From: Muscardinus avellanarius
Lineage: Eukaryota; Chordata; Mammalia; Rodentia; Gliridae
Length of the DNA stretch: 64,000 bases
NCBI GenBank assembly: GCA_963383645.1
Contig: OY726560.1
Location: 68,821,023 to 68,885,022 of the forward strand
Direction of reading: 5' to 3'
Shown: in pieces, positions 47,069 to 56,913 of the stretch
Numbering within the stretch: position 1 is the first letter of the stretch
Layout of the letters: the number at the start of each line of letters is the position of its first letter
Made by a program: the position numbers and the translations under genes
Notes under the pieces: model-generated
What the model saw: only the letters and a program-made list of their open reading frames with translations
The model's database searches: none
What the model was told of the DNA's origin: nothing

Positions 47069-48359
47069 CATGACCATTCTACCAAAAGTGATCTATCAAG
47101 TCAATACAATCTCTATCAAAATAACATTGTCATTCTTCAAAGATCTAGAAAAATCAGTCATAAATTTCAAAAAAGAAACCAAAGACCCAGAATAGCTGAA
47201 GAAATTCTCAGTAATAAGAACCATTCAGGAAGCATCACAATTCCTGTCTTCAAATTATACAACAGATCTAAAATAATAAAAACAGAATGGCATTGGAAAA
47301 AAAGACACATAGACCAATGGAACCAAATACAAGATACAGAAATCAATACAAACACTTATAGCCAATGATTTTCAACAAAGGTGCCAAACACATACATTAT
47401 AGAAGAGACAGCCTTTTCAACAAATGATACTAGAGAAACTTGCTATCCAGTAATTAAAAAAAGAAACTAAATCCATACCTCTTACCCTGCAAAGGAGTTA
47501 ACATGAATGGATCAAAGCCTGGAAATTAGACCAGAGACTTTAAAGCTACTAAAAGAGGGCATAAGTTCAACACTCTAACATATAGGTAGGAGTAGAAACT
47601 TCCTTAACAAGACTTCCATAGCTCAGGAAGTTAAAATAAAGATCAATAAGTGGGATGGCATTAAGCTAAAAAGTTTATGCTCATCAAAGGAAACCATCAA
47701 GAGAGAGACTAAAGAGAAAACCTACAGAATGGGAGATCTTTGCCAGTTATCCCTTTGATAGAGGACTCATATCTAAAATATTTTTCTCAGTTTCCATACT
47801 TTTTATGTTTAAAATTTGCATTTTGGTATTTACAAAAAAAATAGAAACCAAACAACCCAACTATTGTATAAGTATCTATGTTTATAGCTGTACAATTCAC
47901 AATTGCCAAACTATGGAACCAGTCCAGATGTCCATCAACACATGAATGGATTAAAAAACTATAGAATGTGTAAACAATAGAATTTTGCTAAGACATAAAT
48001 AAGAAAAAAATTATGTCATTTACAGGAAAATAAATAGAACTGGACAACATTATGCTAAGTGAGATTAGCCAATCACAGAAAGTAAAACATCAGATATTCT
48101 TCCTAATGTGCAGAAGATAGGGATAAATGGAACATAGGAGGAAATATAAACAAAGGAGAAGCTTAAGATGAGTAAAAAAAAAAGGTGACCTGATTGATGG
48201 AGATGGGAGAGAAGAGGGAAATACCCTAATGTGCATGATGTATACTCACAAACTTATCAAAGTCAGTCACCAAGCTGAACACAATAAGAGGGAGTGAGAT
48301 GGATTAAATGAGTGTTATGCACATGTATGCCTCTACAATCCTGTATACAAAGAACTTTA

Positions 48360-48950
48360 AAGTCTTTTGTTGCAAGCCTGCTCAGTCGGAAATAATAAAT
48401 CCAGCACTAAATAGGCTCAAGATCGATTTTATCTCAGAAAGGTGGACAAAGGTTAGGGTGGTAGTTCTGCAGCCACTTATCTGCAGCGATTCTTTCCCTT
48501 TTATGAAATAAATTCCTTTAAGTTCCTATTCATGGCGCTAAATGTGGAGATTCCTCTCAGAGGAAGAATCTGACATGAATCCATGCTTCTTGTGCAATCG
48601 AACACTTTATTCTAGACACAAGATTTTTTATATTTCCCCATTTCCCTGTGATTTCCTAGTAGAAAAGTGCAAAACACCCAAAATACAATAGTGAGATACA
48701 CATGCAAATTACCAACCCTGAACAAGACAAAAGTAAGGCCAGTGACATCACAGATCCTTGTGATTGAAATCAGTCCCATGACCCTGCAGGTGGGTCTTGT
48801 GCTTCGAGTCAGCCCCTTTGGCCTTGCCCTGCAGCTGCAGAGGCTTTTAGTGGGCAAATTCCAGAAGAACAAAAGTCACACCCAAAATCACTTGAAGAAT
48901 CCAGTTTTTAAGAGTTTTCTTTAACCCTTTCGGAACTTTCCATTCCTAGG
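48360..48950 (-). mobile_element. ERV LTR candidate with leader, antisense
   Basis: On the minus strand a unit from about 48944 to 48546 starts TGGAAAG, carries a TATA-like AAATATAAAAAATC (about 48640), AATAAAGTG as poly-A signal (about 48610) and ends CTCCACA. It is followed by TTTAGCGCCATG, which resembles a betaretrovirus/IAP-like primer-binding region (TGGCGCC-type, mutated). About 180 bp of leader-like sequence follows towards 48.36 kb and then stops at the L1 3' end. No viral coding sequence is present. Confidence 0.45.
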
Positions 48951-49864
48951 GCTTAGTCCATATGGCAGGCGTGGGAAGATATGGTGATCCAGGGGGATGC
49001 GATGGAGGTCTCCCAGGTTTCATCTGCATTACCTTCTAAAGTCTGAAAGCTTAAGCAAGCTCATAACACAGGTTAGCAGGTAAACTCCAAGAAATAACAT
49101 GAAATTTTTAGATTTAGTTGTCAGATGTACTTCTCTAGCAGCTGAGCACTTTTCCTCAAATGATAGGCTTATTGGAAGCCTATTCCTCTTTTAATAATCC
49201 ATTTCCACACCACAATCCTTCTGCAACCTGCTTTTAATCTTTCTAATTCCTTTCTTTCCCATTTGGGACAATCTTAGGATAAGCTCCTCTTCATACAAAA
49301 ATGCTTTCTGATTTTCACCATATTTCCTTTCTTTCAAACTTACACATCTATTATATCTGTCCTTTCTTCTGACATAGCTATTTTAACCAGGTGGTGTTGC
49401 CCTGTCTCCAAGCAGTGCTATCACTAGGTGCAAAGGTCAAGATTCCTTCTAGCCCTTGGCTCTATTGTAATGGTTAGAATGAAGGTCAAAGATAGGGAGG
49501 AATTCTGCATTTGTAATTGCAGTAGCAGGACTGCTTCCACAGTATCTGAATTCTGACTAGATTTACATCTTTGAACAAAGATGTTTAGAAGCTTAGACAA
49601 ATTACTAGAAAATTTATTTTCCACAGACTCAGTTTCTCTCACAGTCCTGATCTTACATCACTGGAGCAATTCGTGTGGAAAGTTAAAAGAATCATTACCA
49701 AAAGAATAATAGTTATGAAAGAATATCTAAAAGTGGGGGAGTACTTTGGCCAGAGACAACACTTCCTCTTCGGGGCTCCGCCTACTTTAGGCCCAGCCAG
49801 TTAACTGCGTGGGAGATCATCACACAGATGCCGAGGAGGAGGAGGTAATCTCGGCAGTCTTTAG
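48951..49864. other. Unassigned stretch, possibly ERV-flanking
   Basis: Not recognised. It ends with GGGGCTCCGCCTACTTTAGG and GCCGAGGAGGAGGAGG just before a truncated L1. It could be part of the same LTR element or older flank. Confidence 0.35.
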
Positions 49865-50770
49865 ACTAAAAGAAAATAATGTAATAAAGATATGGGCAAT
49901 TGAACTAAATCGACATTTCACAAAAGAGGATGTACAAGTGGCAAATAGATACATGAAAAAATGTTCAACATTATTAGCAACCAGGGAGATACAAATCAAA
50001 ACTACACTGAGATTCCAAGTAACCCTAATCAGAATGGCAATCATCAAGAAGTCAAACAACAATAAAGGTAGGCAAGGATATGGGACAATTGGAACACTTC
50101 TACACTGTTGGTGGGATTGCACAATAGTTAAGCCACTATGGAGATCAATGTGGAGATTTCTCAGAAAACTGGAAATGGATCAGTCATATGATCCAGCTAT
50201 ACCACTCCTGGGTATCTTTCCAAAAGGGTCAAAAACAGAACTACAGTAATATATGCATATCCATGTACATAGCAGCACAATTCACAAAAGTCAATGTATG
50301 GAACCAACCTAGGTGTCCATCAACAGATGAATAATTACAAAATTATGGAAAATAAACACAATGTAATTCTAATCAGCAATAAAGAAGAACAAAATTATGT
50401 AATTTGCAAGAAAATGAAAGGACCTGGAGAACATTATGCTTTGTGAGATTATCCAGTCATAGAAAGTAAAAGGTCATATGTTTTCTCTAACATGCAGAAG
50501 CTAAGGAGTAATTGGGATACCAGAAGGATTCCAGATAATGGAGGGGAAATCTCAGTGGAGCCAGGGAGGTGGTCTATTGGAAAGAGAAGGGGAAGACTGA
50601 GGATAATTGAGGGAATTACTACCATTGGCTTCATGTAGATATGTGAAAGTACCTATGTCAAGTACCTATGGAAAGGGGGCAATAAGTTCATGTATGTCAT
50701 TGCCAACATAATTTATATTATAAACTGAGACTATAATGCACCAATAAAAGCACATTAAAATAAAAATAGC
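49865..50770 (+). mobile_element. 5'-truncated L1
   Basis: It begins in the last part of ORF2. A 146-codon frame at 49809-50249 includes YMKKCSTLLATREIQIKTTL and LLHCWWDCTIVKPLW, the conserved ORF2 C-terminal text. The 3' UTR follows and ends with ACCAATAAAAGCACATT and an A-rich tail. It is moderately diverged. Confidence 0.9.
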
Positions 50771-51533
50771 TCATTAAAAAATAAACAATATATCAAAATA
50801 TTTTGGATACAGCTAAAGCAATCCTACAAGGGAAAATCACAACACAATATTTACACATTAGATGTGAGAAAAGCCTCAACTAGAAAAATTTAAGTTTGTA
50901 CCTCAAGAAACTGGAAAGACAAATAGTAAACTAAACCCAAAACTGTAGGGAAAAAAGAGAATATTAAGAACAAGAAAAAAATTAATATCAGAAATAGGAA
51001 AGCAAGAGTAAAATACCAATTTTAAGATATTATTCAAAATAATAAATAATATTAATAAATATTTTACTATTCTGGTGCTGGGTATTGAACCTAGGGGTGT
51101 TCTATTTCTGAGCAACACCTCCAGTCCTAGTTTTATTATTTTTTTGAAACAAAGTCTCACTAAGCTAGAGAATGCATCACTAAGTTGCTGAGCCTGGTCC
51201 TCAACCTATGATTCTCCTGTTTCAGCCTTACAAGTACTGGGATTACAGGCATGCACCATCAGCTTAAGATTTATAAATCTAATGCAATAATTAAAAAAAG
51301 ATAAAAGACATAAATCACAATGTGCGGAATGAAATAGAGGCCAATACTACAGGTCCTACAATTATCTTGGGATTAATAAGAGAATACTGCAAACAGCTTT
51401 ATTTGTCTAAATTTAACAAAATTTAGAAGAAATAGGTTCCTTAAAACTATGCACTATCTGTAGTATATGGCCCTACATTAAAACCCAATATTATGTATTT
51501 CTTTGATACATGATAAAATTAAGAGGACCTTGA
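50771..51533 (+). mobile_element. Old L1 ORF2 fragment
   Basis: CAAGGGAAAATCACAACAC, AAAAGCCTCAACTAG, GTACCTCAAGAAACTGG and AAATCACAATGTGCGG-like text match the region between endonuclease and reverse transcriptase, all frames broken. A SINE splits it at 51066-51265. Confidence 0.65.
51066..51265 (-). mobile_element. B1-dID SINE
   Basis: Antisense dimer from TGCTGGGTATTGAACCTAG to GGCATGCACCATCAGCTT. Confidence 0.9.
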
Positions 51534-51745
51534 AGCTGGGTGTGGTGCCACACAATTGTAATTCCAGCACTTGGAAGGCTGAGACAGGAGGACCGCACAG
51601 GTTTGAAGCCAGCCTCAGCTACTTCAGCTCTCAGCAACTTAGTGAGGCCTTGTTTCCAAATAAAGTATAAAATAGGTCTGGGAGTATAGTCCAGAGGTAG
51701 AAAAGCTCCTGGGTTCCACCCTCAGTACCACATATACACACAAAA
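51534..51745 (+). mobile_element. B1-dID SINE, intermediate type
   Basis: GCTGGGTGTGGTGCCACACA, GACCGCACAGGTTTGAAGCC, TTTCCAAATAAAGTATAAAA and TAGAAAAGCTCCTGGGTTCC: linker and left-half features of the CpG-rich subfamily with the older doubled middle and GGGTTCC end. AGAGGACCTTGA and AGAGGGCCTTGA flank it. Confidence 0.94.
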
Positions 51746-51757
51746 AGAGGGCCTTGA

Positions 51758-52085
51758 ATGACCAAATTGCAAATTACCTCCATGCTCTGATCTCACTGAT
51801 ATGATGCCTTGACCAAAGAAGCCTTCTGATCAAGAGGACCAGGCACCAATGTTGTTTATCCTTGAGTTACAGGTTTTGGTTTTCTGCCAGCCCATGGGTT
51901 TACTTAAACAAGTTAATCATATCCTCTGCTAAAGAAAAAAATAATCCAATATACTTGTTAAAGCAAAGCAAAGCAGTCTTTACTCCAGACCATTACAATG
52001 GGTATAGAGAACAGTGCAGGCTCATGCAGGGGGATAGAGAGAAACTTGGCTTAATTTTGAATACAATGTGGGCAAGTAGTTCAGT
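51758..52085. other. Unassigned stretch
   Basis: Nothing recognised between the SINE and the LTR. Confidence 0.45.
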
Positions 52086-52495
52086 CACCTTTTCACCACT
52101 GTAATCCCAAATACCTGAACTCCATATCTTAGAAGAAGGAAGATTTCTTTGCTCACAGTTCTGGAGATTTCATGGGTTTCATCAATGTTAGGCCAGGTCA
52201 CATCTGCATGTTTCTGCATGTTCAAGGCATGGTGGCAGGAAGCAGAGAGAGAAGGGAAAGGGATGGGGAACATATCTATAGTGCCCAAAGCCACACCCCC
52301 AGTGACCTATCTTTTCCAGCCACACCGTAGCTGCTTACCTTACCACTCAACAAATCCATTGATTCATTAATGGGTTTATCTACTGATGAGATTAGAACCC
52401 TCATGATTCAATGATCTCACTTCTGAACATTGTTGCATTGTTATGCATGAACTTTTTTCAGGGGACCTTCTATATCCAAACCATAATAGCATATA
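52086..52495 (-). mobile_element. MaLR-type LTR, antisense
   Basis: CACCACTGTAATCCCAAATA, TTTGCTCACAGTTCTGG, GGTGGCAGGAAGCAGAGAG, CCACACCCCCAGTGACC, TTCTGAACATTGTTGC and CTTCTATATCCAAACC: a reversed MaLR LTR, full length or nearly so. Confidence 0.85.
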
Positions 52496-52932
52496 AGAAT
52501 TTATAGCCAAAGAGCAGGATGTAGATGTGTGAATGAAAATTTACCAAGAGGAATATCAGAGATAAGCAATATTCTGGCTAAAGCAACATAACAGGATTAT
52601 TGTTGAAGATAGGTCAGGGTGATCAGCTATCCTCTATGGGATGGCAGAGGATGAGAAACCTGATCAGGTATCAAGGATTACCAGATGTCAAGGAGAGCAT
52701 TCTTGCCAAACTTACAAAAAAGCAGTCTTTGTTTGTACTGGATTTTATAAGAAGTAAACAATTTGGTCTAAGAGAAGATTAAGAAACCTGACTAAAGTTT
52801 GGCAAAGACCCCTTCCTATACCTACAGGGTAAATTGGAGGTCATTAAAACACTACCAAATCTCAAACAAGATTTAAAAAAAGCCCAGTACCACAAAAATA
52901 GGTGGTCTATATAGTTGGTTGGAGATTGTATG

Positions 52933-52987
<55 letters not shown>

Positions 52988-52989
52988 GA
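52496..52989. other. Unassigned stretch with (TATATG)n
   Basis: No gene. The hexamer repeat at 52928-52988 is the only clear feature. Confidence 0.45.
52928..52988. repeat. (TATATG)n microsatellite
   Basis: About nine TATATG/TATG units. Confidence 0.96.
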
Positions 52990-54150
52990 AACAGAAAGGA
53001 GAACGGAGAAATAGATCCACACAAATATGCACAACTGAATTTTGGCAAAAATATGCATGCATTTAAATGAGCAAGGTAGCTTTCTCACCAAATGATGCCT
53101 ACACAACAGGAAGGAAGGAGGGAGAGCAGGAAGAAGAGAAAGAGGGAAAGGAAGGAAGGAAGGAAGGAAGGAAGGAAGGAAGGAAGGAAGGAAGGAAGGA
53201 AGGGTAATATTTTATTCAAAAAGAAATTCAAAATAGTTCTTAGATTTAAATATAAAAAATACTAAATTCTTAATAAATGGAAGAAAAATTTTAGGATATA
53301 GAGCAATACAGAGTTCAAAAACAAATTGAACTTTATCAAACATCAATCTTTACCACAAAATGTCAAAAGACCCTATTAGGAAAATCATGACAGACTGAGA
53401 GAAATTGTTTGGAAACCATATGTGTGACAAAGAACTACTATGTAGAATAAAAAAATATTCTAAATCTCAATAGTAAAGAAACAAACATCTGAATAAGAAA
53501 TATATGGAAGACATGAAAAGGTAATTTCTCCCAAAGGATACACAGATGGTAGATATGCACATTGAAAGATGTTCAATGACATTAGCAGTTAAGAAAATGC
53601 AAATTAAAACCACAATAGGATACCACTACATACCTATCATAATGAGCAAAATAAAAAATAGTGATAACATATCAAATGCCAATGCTGATGCAAAAGAGCA
53701 AGCTCATTCGTGTATTGCCTGTCAGAATGTAAATAGCACAGGCACACTGGAAAATAGTTAGATAATTAAAATATGACCCAGCAATTGCACTCCTGGGCAT
53801 TTATCCCAGAAGAATGAAACCTCATGTTCTCACAAAAACCTGCATGGGAATGATTATAATGGCTCCAACTCATAATAGCCCCAAACTGCAATCAACCAAG
53901 GTATTTTTCATTAGGCGATTGGGTAAACAAATTGTATTACATCCATATTATGGAATACTACTCCAAAATAAAAAAGAACAAATGATTGATACAAACAATC
54001 CTCTGAGTGAATCTCTGGGGAATTAAGTAAAAAAAGGCCAAATTTAAAATGTTGGGAACTGCATGATTCCACTTACATAACATTTTTTAAATGGCAAAAG
54101 TGAGAAATAGAAAACAGCTTAATACCTGGAAGGATGGAGGGAGATGGACT
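52990..54150 (+). mobile_element. Old L1 ORF2 C-terminus and 3' part
   Basis: GAGAAATAGATCCACACAAATATGC-like text (near 53010), a purine repeat, AAAGATGTTCAATGACATTA, AAATTAAAACCACAATAGG, GACCCAGCAATTGCACTCC and CATTATGGAATACTA-like text in L1 order. Frames are broken. It may be the same element as 50771-51533, with the LTR and SINE between. Confidence 0.75.
53108..53203. repeat. (GGAA)n purine tract
   Basis: About 96 bp of GGAA/GGGA/GAAG units inside the old L1. Confidence 0.96.
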
Positions 54151-55181
54151 TGGAAACAAAGGGCCCTGGTAGAAACCTGGCAATCATAGAAGTACTTTTT
54201 ATTTTGCTACAGCAATCAATGTGTGAACCTACACTTATGATAAAGTTTTATACATATAAATGCTTGTGCACTCAGGCACCCTTCAACACACAAATTAGTA
54301 TGAATAAAACTAAATCTGAATGAGATCAATGTTAATAGCATGTTTATGGTAATATACCATATTTTATACATACTTTTATGAGAAGATAGAAATTGGCTAA
54401 TCCCTTGGAAGGGCAATCCCTCCAGGGTTCACAATGTCCCATATCACAGAGATATAGAAATATATCTATTACCTTAAATATATTGAAAGAATTTAACTTT
54501 TAATATGTGTTTCAATATATAAATGTTTATTTATGATTATGCAAGATATAATAAAGTCATCAGATACTTTCTTGACTAGGTATAATAACTATACTATGAA
54601 AATCATATCAAAACAGACTGGTTACACCTAGTAGAGATTTTATTTTCTTTGTTGGTTGTTGTCATAGACAAATATTCTAATTGGCATTGCCATCAGAGAG
54701 CTGACTTCCCTGAGTGTGGAACAATTTTGGAAAAAAATTATAATCCTAACTCAATTTACATAGTAATGACATTTGTTGAAAAATTCAGCATATATTTAAA
54801 TTTGAAATGTCCAAAAATGTTTTGATTTAATATGTGAAATCAAGTATGGATTTAGTCTCCATAATAATAAATAGCTTTTCTTCTAAATTTATGCCAATAG
54901 GAACACTAGGAAGTCCACTGTCTAGCATTCTTCCATCCCTCATCATCAGCTCTGCTATAATGTGATGCACACAGTATTAAAAACACCTGCCATGTAAAAT
55001 GGTACAATTAAAAACCACAGAGCTAATGCAGTGGTAGGCATAACATTCAAACATGTTGTCAACAAATATTAAAAAAAGAAATTGAAGTCTAATAAAAGTG
55101 GAATACCATCTTATAAATGAGCAATGGTATAATATATGTATACCTGTTTTAATAAGTATACATGTGGTTTAATAAATGTAT
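54151..55181. other. Unassigned AT-rich stretch
   Basis: Nothing recognised. Confidence 0.5.
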
Positions 55182-55210
55182 AAATACTAGAGTAAATATG
55201 GCATAGGGCT
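55182..55210 (+). repeat. Direct repeat copy 1 beside the inverted arm
   Basis: AATACTAGAGTAAATATGGC followed by ATAGGGCT. It is repeated as AATACTAGAGTGAATATGGC plus AAAAGGCT at 55548-55575. Confidence 0.85.
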
Positions 55211-55522
55211 GAGATTATAAGCATGCACCACCACACCTGGCTTATATACACATATTTTAAAAATTCATTAAACATACCAAATCTGTTAAGTATACTAGTT
55301 CAAAATCCAAGTTGTGACATCCAAAAAGGAAAGCACTCTCTAGTTACAAAGATACTTTATAAATATAACCAAATCATGTTTTTAATGCTCCTTATGATGG
55401 TAGTAGTGTCAGGTTTAATGATTTAAAATATCGGTACAATTTTCAAAGTTTTCAGCTACTGAAACTCTCAATGCAGAGAGGAAAGGTGGAAAGGTGGTTA
55501 ATTAAATAAAAAACTATATATG
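55209..55522 (-). repeat. Left arm of 314-bp inverted duplication
   Basis: This segment is the reverse complement of 56190-56503 with scattered differences (about 90% identity by eye). It starts inside a SINE left half (GAGATTATAAGCATGCACC ... CCTGGCT) and runs through AAACATACCAAATCTGTTAA, AAAGGAAAGCACTCTCTAG, GGTAGTAGTGTCAGG and CAGAGAGGAAAGGTGG. The SINE is cut at the arm edge here but complete at the other arm, so this arm is the copy. Confidence 0.93.
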
Positions 55523-55547
55523 CAATGATAGGCATATATACACATAA

Positions 55548-55575
55548 AAATACTAGAGTGAATATGGCAAAAGGC
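55548..55575 (+). repeat. Direct repeat copy 2 beside the inverted arm
   Basis: Second copy of the 28-bp direct repeat. Together with copy 1 it brackets the left arm plus 25 bp. Confidence 0.85.
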
Positions 55576-55811
55576 TCGGTGTTGGCTTGGGGATGTGGTC
55601 ATTGGAAGGGCCATAGCTTAGATGTTATTACTAAGGGTCAGGAGGAGGATTTTCTGAACCCAACAGGAAGGTTATAGCACAAAACATAAATTTGTATGGT
55701 TAAATTTTTTCTCATAATCTTTCTTAGTCTTGAATACTTAGACATTTTTTTCACCTTTGAGTTACAGGCCCTTGGGATGTGTGTTTATCACAGGTATTGA
55801 TTAGACTGCAT
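55576..55811. other. Spacer, nothing recognised
   Basis: Single-copy-looking sequence between the inverted arms, ahead of the MaLR LTR. Confidence 0.5.
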
Positions 55812-56157
55812 TCCCTCACTATTATAAACACCTCACATAACCAAGTTACAAAGACAAGGGCTTATTTTGGGTCATGGTTTTGAAGGTTTCAGTCCATTAC
55901 CAGTTGTCTCTATTGCTTTGGCTTGTAGTGGCACATCATGGCAACGCCATGAGGCAGCTAAAAACCAATCACCTCAGGGCCAGAAAGCGAAAGAGAGTGG
56001 GAGGGGCACAACCCTCTTCTAGGGTGTGTACCCAATGACTGAAGACCTCCTCTTAGCCCCACCTCTTAAGGCATCCACCACCTTCCAGGAGAGAAACCCT
56101 GGAGACCAAGCCTTTATCACATGGTCAGCTGAGGGACATTTAAGATCCAAACTACAA
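55812..56157 (-). mobile_element. MaLR-type LTR, antisense, in the spacer
   Basis: CATTCCCTCACTATTATAAAC, GGGCTTATTTTGGGTCATGG, TTTCAGTCCATTACCAG, CAGAAAGCGAAAGAGAG and CCCCACCTCTTAAGGC, ending GATCCAAACTACAAC. It lies between the two inverted arms. Confidence 0.85.
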
Positions 56158-56189
56158 CAAAACCTAGTTCATCTAAATTGAAAAGTTGA

Positions 56190-56503
56190 TCCAATATATA
56201 GTTTTTTTCTTTAATTAACCACCTTTCCAACTTTCCTCTCTGCATTTAGAGTTTCAGTGGTTGAAAACTGAAAATTGTAGCAGTGTTTTAAATCATTAAA
56301 CCTGACACTACTACCATCATAAGGAGCATTAAAAACATGGTTTGGTTATTTCAAAGTATCTTTGTAACTAGAGAGTGCTTTCCTTTTTGGCTGTCACTAC
56401 TTGGTATTTTGGATCAGGATACTTAACAGATTTGGTATGTTTAATGAATTTTTTAAATATGGGTATATAAGCCAGGCATGATGGTGCATGCTTGTAATCT
56501 CAG
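56190..56503 (+). repeat. Right arm of 314-bp inverted duplication
   Basis: Likely source copy: it runs from the AT-rich edge CCAATATATAG through CCACCTTTCCAAC, CCTGACACTACTACCATC and GGTATGTTTAATGAATT into the first 33 bp of the intact SINE that begins at 56471. Confidence 0.93.
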
Positions 56504-56695
56504 CATTTGGGAGGCTGAGACAGGAGGGTTGTGGTTCAAGGACAGACTCAGCTAGTGAGTCCCTTTGCAACTCAGTAGATTCTGTTTCAAAATAAAGAAT
56601 AAAAAATGGGGCTGGGGATATAGCTTGGAGTTAAAATGCCCCTGGGTTCTATCCCTAGTACCACACACACATACATGCGTACATACACACACAAA
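56471..56695 (+). mobile_element. B1-dID SINE, CA-rich tail
   Basis: GCCAGGCATGATGGTGCATG to CTATCCCTAGTACCACAC and a CACA/TACA tail. Its first 33 bp are shared with the inverted arm. Confidence 0.94.
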
Positions 56696-56913
56696 TATGA
56701 AAAATTTACAAATGCAAGAGAATCATAAAGAACAAGCTGTAGGATAACACACATGGTGAGGTTAGGTCTCTGGAAGAGGTTTGGTGTGTGGGTCAAATGT
56801 GCATTTTGTGTATTCCTAATACCAGGTTCATTTGAGTACAGTGTTCTACATTCACCTTGGTGATCCCCATTGATGAAACTCTGAAAAAGCAAACTCAAAA
56901 TCTCCTTATGCTC

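Larger units (their letters stand above)
42706..48350 (+). mobile_element. Decayed, near full-length L1
   Basis: In order: a 5' UTR-like segment (42.7-43.5 kb, with a poly-A run at 42984-43009), an ORF1 remnant (43.6-44.25 kb, text equivalent to that of the younger L1 at 57.9-58.4 kb), an endonuclease-side ORF2 remnant (44.3-45.4 kb), a reverse-transcriptase region with [19 protein letters not shown] at about 46405-46460, thumb and C-terminal parts (46.5-47.8 kb), then 3' text and UTR to about 48.35 kb. Stops and frameshifts are throughout. It is interrupted by SINEs at 45510, 45949 and 46891, and by a TG repeat at 44263. Confidence 0.85.
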
